From: CBDBFH01 sp965204775
GTDB lineage: Bacteria; Pseudomonadota; Alphaproteobacteria; JAPOUT01; G958296285
Direction of reading: 5' to 3'
NCBI GenBank assembly: GCA_965204775.1
Contig: CBDBFH010000029.1
Span: forward strand, 186,001-250,000
DNA length: 64,000 nucleotides
The notes below the pieces were generated by a model, which worked only from the letters and a program-made list of their open reading frames with translations, had not been told where the DNA came from and made no database searches. Below, piece after piece: positions 58,876 through 64,000 of the stretch. How positions within the stretch are numbered: the stretch's first letter is position 1; each line of letters starts with the position of its first letter. The translations under genes and the position numbers were made by a program.

Positions 58876-59628
58876 ATGGTTCAGGCAGGCGAAAAGAGGG
58901 AGCAGGACGAGCGGGAGGTTCGGTGCGATCTGGCTGCGCTCTACCGGCTGGTGGCGCTGCATGGGTGGGACGACCTGATCTACACGCATATTTCGGCGCG
59001 GGTTCCGGGGGAGGACGGGCGTTTTTTGATCAATCCCTACGGGATGACGTTTGACGAGATCACGGCGTCGAGTCTGATCAAGATTGATGTGGAGGGGAAC
59101 AAGGTTGCGGAGAGTCCGTATGAGGTCAATCCGGCGGGCTTCACGATTCACAGCGCGATGCATATGGAGGCGGCGGATGCGCATTGCGTGATTCACACGC
59201 ATTCGAGTGACGGGGTTGCGGTTTCGGCGCAGAAGGAGGGTTTGCTGCCGCTTTCGCAGACGGCGATGGTTGTTTTGGGGGATCTGGCCTATCACGACTA
59301 TGAGGGGATTGCGCTGGATCATGCTGAGCGTTCGCGGCTGATTTCGGACATGGGTGACAATCACTGCATGATTTTGCGCAATCATGGTTTATTGACGACC
59401 GGGGCGACGTGTGCGGACGCCTTTTTGCGTTTATTTTTTCTGGAGCGCGCCTGCACGATGCAGGTTCGGGCGCTGGGTGGCAATGTGACGTTGAACATGC
59501 CCAATCAGGGAGTTGCGGAGAAGACGGCGGCGCAGGCGCCCTTCCGGACGGCGCAGGGGATTGGCGTTCTGGCCTGGCCTGCGCTTCTGCGCAAACTCGA
59601 CCGCCACAGCCCCGGATACAGGGATTAG
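58876..59628 (+). CDS. Class II aldolase/adducin family protein
   Basis: Predicted metal-dependent aldolase or related protein. CDLAALYRLVALHGWDDLIYTHISARVPG is the family start; AHCVIHTHSSDGVAVSAQ holds the zinc His pair (HTH), and ILRNHGLLTTGATCADAFLRLFFLERAC the later His. 250 aa. Start chosen: ATG 58876 after GAGGAGGCCGG. Members of this alphaproteobacterial branch have no settled substrate. It is the last normal-GC gene before the accessory region. Confidence 0.9.
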   Translation: MVQAGEKREQDEREVRCDLAALYRLVALHGWDDLIYTHISARVPGEDGRFLINPYGMTFDEITASSLIKIDVEGNKVAESPYEVNPAGFTIHSAMHMEAADAHCVIHTHSSDGVAVSAQKEGLLPLSQTAMVVLGDLAYHDYEGIALDHAERSRLISDMGDNHCMILRNHGLLTTGATCADAFLRLFFLERACTMQVRALGGNVTLNMPNQGVAEKTAAQAPFRTAQGIGVLAWPALLRKLDRHSPGYRD

Positions 59629-59638
59629 CCCCGGTTTA

Positions 59639-60529
59639 ATGAGCGAAATATCCAATGAAGACAGGCGGCATATGACCTTTCGGCAAGCCGAAGGGCTAGA
59701 CCCTTTACCGAGACCGCTCAAATTAAAAGAACTTTCCCCGGAACTGTGTATAGATCTATATCGTGTTGTTGAGGGTAGCATTCGTGACTCGCTGAAGGTA
59801 GATCCTGTTACCGGCGATTATTCTCCTCGACCGCATAGTCCATGGATTGTGATAGCGTCAGAAGTCTCAAAGTCCCATCTGTACTACTTATTAGATAGGA
59901 TGAACTATTTCGAGCTTCGCGAACACTGGCGAAGCCTTATAGAACAGTATAAAGAGGGCCCCAAGCGTGACAGCTATGCGTATATACTCGAGTTCTTGCA
60001 GATAGCCGTGAGGCACCATAGGCCTGATTCTCCTTTAACAAGGGCATTAAGGTCGATTTTTAAACAACACCGGGCATCTTATTTTATAGATACCTCCGCC
60101 CTCCCAGTAACCATTATGCCGAAATCTTCCCCTGCCGAGGGAGAGGCGGTTCAGGAAAGTATGAAAACCCTTCGGGAAAAAGGACAAAAGGGCGCATGGT
60201 CGCATGTCAGGAAGGCCGGTCAGCACATCAATCAGGGAGAATGGGCCGACAGCATAAGAGAAAGCATCCATGCCGTCGAGTCCGTCGTTCGTAAAGAAAG
60301 TGGAGAGAACTCACTGAAAAGAGCATTGGATCGTATTGACGGATTACATCCTGCCTTAAAGAAGGGAATAAATGAACTTTATGCCTATACTTGCGATGAG
60401 GAGGGGGTTCGTCATGCTCTGCTTGACGGAAGCCAGGCGAATGTTGGCGAAGATACAGCCCTATATATGTATGGCGCGTGTGCGTCCTTTGCCTCCTTTT
60501 TGGTGAAGCAGCAATATGCGCCGCGCTGA
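59639..60529 (+). CDS. AbiJ-NTD4/HEPN-type abortive-infection protein
   Basis: A 296-aa protein resembling the AbiJ-NTD4 family. MTFRQAEGLDPLPRPLKLKELSPELCIDLYRVVEGSI is the N-terminal domain; from about residue 190 a HEPN-like helical domain follows (GEWADSIRESIHAVESVVRKESGE, then LHPALKKGINELYAYTCDEEGVRHALLD). HEPN proteins are often RNases in phage defence. The DNA is markedly more AT-rich than the flanking genes. The start may be 59639 or the internal ATG 59672 (GGCGG upstream). Ten bp after the aldolase gene. The defence role is inferred. Confidence 0.75.
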   Translation: MSEISNEDRRHMTFRQAEGLDPLPRPLKLKELSPELCIDLYRVVEGSIRDSLKVDPVTGDYSPRPHSPWIVIASEVSKSHLYYLLDRMNYFELREHWRSLIEQYKEGPKRDSYAYILEFLQIAVRHHRPDSPLTRALRSIFKQHRASYFIDTSALPVTIMPKSSPAEGEAVQESMKTLREKGQKGAWSHVRKAGQHINQGEWADSIRESIHAVESVVRKESGENSLKRALDRIDGLHPALKKGINELYAYTCDEEGVRHALLDGSQANVGEDTALYMYGACASFASFLVKQQYAPR

Positions 60530-60541
60530 TCAGGCAACTCT

Positions 60542-60605
60542 TCCGTCATTCCCGCCCCCTTCCGTCATTCCCGCCCCCTTCCGTCATTCCCGCGAACGCG
60601 GGAAT
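60542..60605. repeat. REP-like palindrome with two half copies
   Basis: Two half copies (TTCCGTCATTCCCGCCCCC) precede the full hairpin at 60586-60605, whose arms are ATTCCCGCG and CGCGGGAAT around a 2-nt loop. Confidence 0.8.
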
Positions 60606-60629
60606 CCACCTGTTGCCCATCTGTCGCCC

Positions 60630-60917
60630 ATGAAAAAGCCGTGCGTTTATATTCTCGCCAGCAGACGAAAGGGAACCCTCTATACGGGCGTCACCTCTAA
60701 TCTCGCAGGACGCGTCTGGCAGCACAGGGAGGGGCAGGTTGAAGGCTTCACGAAGAAGTATCATGTGCGATTGCTGGTCTGGTATGAGGTCCATGAGTCG
60801 ATGATTTCGGCCATCGCCAGAGAGAAGGCCATAAAGAAGTGGTATCGCGCCTGGAAGATCGAATTGATTGAAAAATCCAACCCGGAGTGGAAGGACTTAT
60901 ACGATCAGATTGTTTGA
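60630..60917 (+). CDS. GIY-YIG domain protein, copy 1
   Basis: A 95-aa stand-alone GIY-YIG protein. VYILASRRKGTLYTGVTSNLAGRVWQHR is the nuclease core (VYI and YTG halves with the catalytic Arg in GRVWQHR), and FTKKYHVRLLVWYEVHES with AIAREKAIKKWYRAWKIELIEKSNPEW the rest. Start chosen: ATG 60630. It is flanked by REP-like palindromes on both sides. The family is widespread, but its biological role is unknown. The second copy at 61233 differs at one residue by my reading. Confidence 0.85.
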   Translation: MKKPCVYILASRRKGTLYTGVTSNLAGRVWQHREGQVEGFTKKYHVRLLVWYEVHESMISAIAREKAIKKWYRAWKIELIEKSNPEWKDLYDQIV

Positions 60918-60932
60918 CTTGTTTTTGCTATG

Positions 60933-61032
60933 GATTCCCGCGTTCGCGGGAATGACGGAAGAAAGGCGGGGATGATGATGGATTCCCGCTTTCGCGGGAA
61001 TGACCGAAGAAAGGCGGGAATGACGGAAGAAA
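60933..61032. repeat. Two REP-like palindromes after GIY-YIG copy 1
   Basis: GATTCCCGCGTTCGCGGGAATGAC at 60933-60956, and a second with CTTTCG at its centre near 60981-61004, separated by GGCGGGGATGATGATG. The same pair follows GIY-YIG copy 2. Confidence 0.85.
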
Positions 61033-61160
61033 GGTGCGGGAAACCGCCCCTGCCGTCCGCGCTGGTCTTGGCTGTCGGCAATGGCTTGGGCGGGGGCCTT
61101 TGCCGTTATAGGGTTTGGTGAAATTGCGCGAGATCAGCATCGCGCCGACATCCTCGCCCC
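61033..61160 (-). pseudogene. Duplicated 3' fragment of the SNase-like gene
   Basis: On the minus strand this reads GGEDVGAMLISRNFTKPYNG and then KGPRPSHC, matching the last 30 or so residues of the nuclease at 61818-62213 with two changes. The stop codon is lost, so the frame runs on into repeat sequence. The 5' part is absent. It marks how far the tandem duplication reached. Confidence 0.85.
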
Positions 61161-61232
61161 CTTCCGTCATTCCCTATCCCCTTTCGTCATTCCCGCGAAT
61201 GCGGGAATCCACCTGTCGCCGATCCGTCGCCC

Positions 61233-61520
61233 ATGAAAAAGCCGTGCGTTTATATTCTCGCCAGCAGACGAAAGGGAACCCTCTATACGGGCGTTACCTC
61301 TAATCTCGCAGGACGCGTCTGGCAGCACAGGGAGGGGCAGGTTGAAGGCTTCACGAAGAAATATCATGTGCGACTGCTGGTCTGGTATGAGGCCCATGAG
61401 TCGATGATTTCGGCCATCGCCAGAGAGAAGGCCATAAAGAAGTGGTATCGCGCCTGGAAGATCGAATTGATTGAAAAATCCAACCCGGAGTGGAAGGACT
61501 TATACGATCAGATTGTTTGA
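61233..61520 (+). CDS. GIY-YIG domain protein, copy 2
   Basis: Near-identical to copy 1; the residue after WYE is Ala instead of Val. The same start and stop context is kept, with REP-like palindromes on both sides (61190-61210 and 61537-61560). The few nucleotide changes are mostly synonymous, so duplication is recent or copies are kept alike by conversion. See copy 1 for domains and doubts. Confidence 0.85.
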   Translation: MKKPCVYILASRRKGTLYTGVTSNLAGRVWQHREGQVEGFTKKYHVRLLVWYEAHESMISAIAREKAIKKWYRAWKIELIEKSNPEWKDLYDQIV

Positions 61521-61534
61521 CTTGTTTTTGCTAT

Positions 61535-61772
61535 GGATTCCCGCGTTCGCGGGAATGATGGAAGAAAGGCGGGGATGATGATGGATTCCCGCTTTCGCGG
61601 GAATGACCGAAGAAAGGCGGGAATGACGGAAGGGGGCAGGAATGACGATGGATCCCCGCGTTCGCAGGAATGACGGAAGGGGGGCAGGAATGACGATGGA
61701 TTCCCGCGTTCGCGGGAATGACGGAAGAAGGCAGGAATGACGGTGGATTCACGCGTTCGCGGGAATGACGAA
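61535..61772. repeat. Array of five REP-like palindromes
   Basis: Five copies of GATTCCCGC-N4-GCGGGAATGAC-type hairpins at about 48-66 bp spacing, separated by GGAAG(AA)GGC and GATGAYG spacers. The spacers are themselves repeated, so this is not a CRISPR array. The stretch 61521-61817 holds no gene. Confidence 0.85.
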
Positions 61773-61817
61773 CGCAGGGGTGCGGGAAATTGCCCCTGCC
61801 GTCCGCGCCGGTCTTGG

Positions 61818-62213
61818 CTAGAGGCAATGGCTTGGGCGGGGGCCTTTGCCGTCATAGGGTTTGGCGAAATTGCGCGAGATCAACATCGCGCCGACATCCT
61901 CGCCCCCGGCGGTGAAAACCCGCGCAACATGACGGCGCGCATATTTGCCCGGAGCAATCTCGCGCAGATAAACCGTCCGCCCCTCCAGCTTCTTTAACTC
62001 CAGATGCGCCGCCCGGCCCAGACGGCGCGCCTTCTCGCAAGGGGCGTTGCGCTCGGCGGCGTCAATCCCGCGCAGGCGGATCACCGCCTCGGTCGTAACG
62101 CCGGGCCAGATCTGGGCGTGAACCCGGATCGTGTCGCCGTCGGTCGCCGAAAGAACGGTCGCCGGAATCGTCGCGGCCAAAAAAAGAGCGGCAAACATCG
62201 AAACGGTCTCCAT
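61818..62213 (-). CDS. Secreted thermonuclease-like protein (SNase domain)
   Basis: A 131-aa protein with an N-terminal signal (MFAALFLAATIPATVLSA) and an SNc domain: ATDGDTIRV (metal Asp), IRLRGIDAAE (R48, E54) and YARRHVARVF (catalytic Arg). It would degrade DNA or RNA outside the cytoplasm. The alternative start at the sixth codon is plausible. Its 3' end is also present as a fragment at 61033-61160. Confidence 0.85.
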   Translation of the reverse strand: METVSMFAALFLAATIPATVLSATDGDTIRVHAQIWPGVTTEAVIRLRGIDAAERNAPCEKARRLGRAAHLELKKLEGRTVYLREIAPGKYARRHVARVFTAGGEDVGAMLISRNFAKPYDGKGPRPSHCL

Positions 62214-62293
62214 TGTGCAATCCGTCCAGTCTGGCGGTAAAAGTTAAAATGACGCTAATGCGCGCAGTTTAAGAGGAAGCGTAGGGGCGGGGA

Positions 62294-62560
62294 TTAATTT
62301 GCGGTGGGAGGTGGCCCCGCCCCGCCATGCGCTGCGCGCGCAGTCAGCAGGTCCCTCAAAACGAAAACTAATATGCCCAGTTGCATAAACCTTTCGGCAA
62401 AATCCAAGAAGGCCTTTGTCTCGCTTTCCAGTGGTTGATAAGGGGGCCATGCGCTGATGAGTTCATTGAAGAGACGGGCAAACTCTTCAATAGGCTGCAG
62501 GTTGCCCTGAAGGTCGAAGCGGGCCATGAGGTCGGCTATCGTCTGCGGTATTTCAGACAT
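62294..62560 (-). CDS. Small unknown protein
   Basis: An 88-aa product that I do not recognise. MSEIPQTIADLMARFDLQGNL begins it, followed by FNELISAWPPYQP and a hydrophobic helix FLDFAERFMQLGILVFVLRDLL before a Gly/Pro-rich end. Start chosen: ATG 62560, because GGAGGAC precedes it at proper spacing. Could be membrane-associated. Confidence 0.5.
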   Translation of the reverse strand: MSEIPQTIADLMARFDLQGNLQPIEEFARLFNELISAWPPYQPLESETKAFLDFAERFMQLGILVFVLRDLLTARAAHGGAGPPPTAN

Positions 62561-62605
62561 TTCTTTGTCCTCCGCCGGGTTGGAGAACCCGGCGAGCACC
62601 GGGCC

Positions 62606-62724
62606 TGCCACGATAACTATGGGAAATCGCCTGCCTATTTCCCTTCCTCGCGCCGAAACGTGGGGCGGGTATTGTATTCAGCAAGAGGCCCGACCCATAA
62701 GGCCGGCCCCATAGTTATCTGGCA
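62606..62724. repeat. 119-bp element bounded by inverted repeats
   Basis: TGCCACGATAACTATGGG (62606-62623) recurs inverted as CCCATAGTTATCTGGCA (62708-62724), with a single-base gap. The 84-bp interior has no ORF. There is no obvious target-site duplication. A MITE-like relic or an invertible segment are both possible. Confidence 0.6.
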
Positions 62725-62882
62725 AGTTAAACATGGTCCGAAACCGGGAGGGGGTCAAGAAAAATCACCGGGAAAAACCCCTCGCCCTCGCCGCCGCCTT
62801 CCGCTATACTCTGCCGCCGGAGCCGGCCCATGATCAGTCTGAAGAAGAACGCGCAATCGCAGGACGTACCGGAGCCGATTGA

Positions 62883-62888
62883 TATAAT
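62883..62888 (+). promoter_or_regulatory. -10-like TATAAT before the molybdopterin subunit gene
   Basis: TATAAT 39 bp upstream of ATG 62927 with no good -35 partner; weak support on its own. Confidence 0.3.
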
Positions 62889-62926
62889 TTGCCGGTCATT
62901 CATCTGAAAAACAAAAGGAGACGCGC

Positions 62927-64000
62927 ATGAAATTCGGAATCGGACAGCCCGTTCGCAGACGCGAAGACCCCAGATTCATCACCGGCAAGGGCCGCTACAC
63001 CGCCGACCTCTCCTTCGACGGCGAGGCCCGCGCCTGCTTTCTGCGCAGCCCCCACGCCCATGCCCGCATCGCCCGGATTGACGCTTCCGCCGCAAAGGCC
63101 GCGCCCGGCGTCGTCGCCGTCTACACCCATGACGACCTCGCCGCCGAGGGCATAAAGCCCCTGCCATGCGCCGCCGCCGAAGCGCTGGGCTCCGAGGACG
63201 CGCCCCTCTTCGTTCCCGACCGGCATCTCCTCGCCAAAACCCATGTCCGCCATGTCGGCGAGCCGGTCGCCATGATCGTCGCCGACAGCGTCGATCAGGC
63301 CCGCGACGCCTCCGAACTCATCGAAGTCGAATACGAAACGCTCCCCCCCGCCCCCGCCACCGAAACCGCCCTCAATCCCGAAACCCCCGTCATCCACCAA
63401 AACCGCCCCGACAACCTCGCGCTCGACTGGCATACCGGCGAAAAAGAGCCGGTCGAAAAAGCCCTCGCCGCCGCCCGGCATGTCACCCGCCTCAAACTCG
63501 TCAACAACCGCGTCGTCGTCGGCGCCCTTGAGCCGCGCGCCGCCGTCGGACTCCACGACTCCGCCGCCGGATACACCCTCCACGTCTGCTCGCAGGGCGT
63601 CCACGCTCTCCGGACTCTCACCGCCGCAACCCTCGACATCCCCCCGGAGCAACTGCGCGTCATCACCGGCGACGTCGGCGGCGGCTTCGGCATGAAAGCC
63701 TTCATCTTCCACGAATACCCCCTCGTCCTCTTCGCCGCCCGCCGCACAGGACGGCCCGTCAAATGGGTCTCCGACCGCTCCGAAGCCTTCATCTCCGACA
63801 CCCAGGGCCGCGACCACATCACCGAAGCCGCCATCGCCTTCGATCACAACGCCAAAATACAGGCCGTCAAAGTCGAAACCATCGCCAATGTCGGCGCGTA
63901 CCACTCGCAATTCGCCCCCTTCATCCCAACCCTCGCCGCCGCCGGAATGCATGCCGGCCTCTATCACACCCCCCTCCTCTACAATCAGGTCCGCATCGTC
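62927..64000 (+). CDS. Xanthine dehydrogenase family molybdopterin-binding subunit (CoxL-like), partial
   Basis: The first 358 codons of a large subunit that continues past the window edge. MKFGIGQPVRRREDPRFITGKGRYTADL is the usual start of aerobic CO-dehydrogenase-like large subunits; PHAHARIARID, HVGEPVAMIVADS and VGGGFGMKAFIFHEYPLV (the first molybdopterin dithiolene contact) follow. The active-site loop that separates true CoxL from other members lies beyond the window, so the substrate is open. AAAAGGAG precedes the ATG by 6 bp. No FAD or 2Fe-2S subunit gene is upstream. Confidence 0.92.
   Translation, partial: MKFGIGQPVRRREDPRFITGKGRYTADLSFDGEARACFLRSPHAHARIARIDASAAKAAPGVVAVYTHDDLAAEGIKPLPCAAAEALGSEDAPLFVPDRHLLAKTHVRHVGEPVAMIVADSVDQARDASELIEVEYETLPPAPATETALNPETPVIHQNRPDNLALDWHTGEKEPVEKALAAARHVTRLKLVNNRVVVGALEPRAAVGLHDSAAGYTLHVCSQGVHALRTLTAATLDIPPEQLRVITGDVGGGFGMKAFIFHEYPLVLFAARRTGRPVKWVSDRSEAFISDTQGRDHITEAAIAFDHNAKIQAVKVETIANVGAYHSQFAPFIPTLAAAGMHAGLYHTPLLYNQVRIV

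Larger units (their letters stand above)
60558..61160. repeat. Tandem duplication unit 1 (about 603 bp)
   Basis: Contains a REP-like palindrome, the first GIY-YIG gene, two more palindromes (60933-60956 and near 60981-61003) and a copy of the 3' end of the SNase-like gene. Unit 2 starts about 603 bp later with the same order. Confidence 0.85.
61161..61912. repeat. Tandem duplication unit 2 (about 750 bp, REP-expanded)
   Basis: Same order as unit 1 with three further REP-like palindromes added after the second one, and ending in the true 3' end of the SNase-like gene. Confidence 0.85.
62561..62926. other. Intergenic region with an inverted-repeat element
   Basis: 366 bp without a convincing gene. 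It holds the 119-bp inverted-repeat element (62606-62724), a TATACT (62812-62817), a 25-codon ORF from ATG 62830 that I do not trust, and a TATAAT (62883-62888) 39 bp before the next gene. Confidence 0.5.

Noticed and set aside
57654..59054. 466-codon Glu/Gly-rich plus-strand ORF near the antiporter
   Set aside because: Reverse shadow of a membrane-protein gene; ends inside the aldolase gene in another frame.
61535..61772. CRISPR array
   Set aside because: Repeats are short palindromes, spacers are repeated and irregular in length, and no cas gene is present.
62830..62907. 25-codon ORF starting MISLKKNAQSQ
   Set aside because: Too short to judge, no clear ribosome site, no recognised family; noted only as intergenic content.

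Overview
The window is 64 kb of high-GC, densely packed chromosome from an alphaproteobacterium. The evidence is gene content and order: a Shemin-type 5-aminolevulinate synthase (hemA) divergent from hemB; dapA-smpB and folK-rpoZ-rsh followed by pdxJ-acpS-lepB-rnc-era-recO; bamE, a ubiquinol-cytochrome c chaperone, plsX-fabH-ihfA and a MerR regulator; and an Fe-S scaffold gene, yidD and thrS. I cannot assign a genus. Many genes overlap by 4 bp or more, and long antisense ORFs are high-GC shadows.

Layout. 1-6.5 kb: GST, tesB, methylmalonyl-CoA mutase (mutB, mutA), serS and a tRNA-Ser(GCU) just upstream of serS. 6.4-10.8 kb: an accessory island at the tRNA-Ser. A 295-bp ungapped direct repeat (about 92.5% identical) carries the tRNA, its promoter and the leader of a large gene. 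The second copy has a decayed tRNA. Between the copies lie a cysH remnant and an orphan type IV prepilin. After the second copy comes a 974-aa protein whose C-terminal half resembles the SopB/SigD/IpgD inositol-phosphate phosphatase effectors, but with Asp in place of the catalytic Cys of the CX5R loop. 10.9-21.8 kb: housekeeping core (dapA to recO). 21.8-26.9 kb: TRAP transporter plus an SLC13-type permease. 27-32 kb: flavin reductase, hemB/hemA and a proton pyrophosphatase. 32-36.4 kb: envelope and fatty-acid cluster, MerR regulator and tRNA-Leu(UAA). 36.4-46.8 kb: metabolic genes (zf-CHCC protein, GPH transporter, M20 hydrolase, SDR, cysE, crotonase, CBS protein, patatin, hisI, folE, cysS). 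46.8-51.4 kb: Fe-S scaffold gene, yidD and thrS, interrupted by two AT-richer DUF4268 paralogues. 51.4-59.6 kb: outer-membrane-like protein, MFS, CaiB/BaiF transferase, Nudix, nadK, moaA, antiporter, class II aldolase. 59.6-62.9 kb: second accessory region with an AbiJ-NTD4/HEPN-type protein, two near-identical GIY-YIG genes in a tandem duplication full of REP-like palindromes, a secreted SNase-like nuclease and a small unknown gene. The window ends inside a xanthine-dehydrogenase-type molybdopterin subunit gene.

The strongest candidates for something undescribed are the Cys-to-Asp SopB/IpgD-like protein with its duplicated, partly invariant leader at a tRNA-Ser, the 9-bp ATG-bearing repeat that can encode a leader peptide coupled to plsX, the REP/GIY-YIG/nuclease duplication, and an RNase III lacking one of its metal-binding acidic residues. 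All assignments rest on reading the translated sequence and recalled family motifs; no database search was run.
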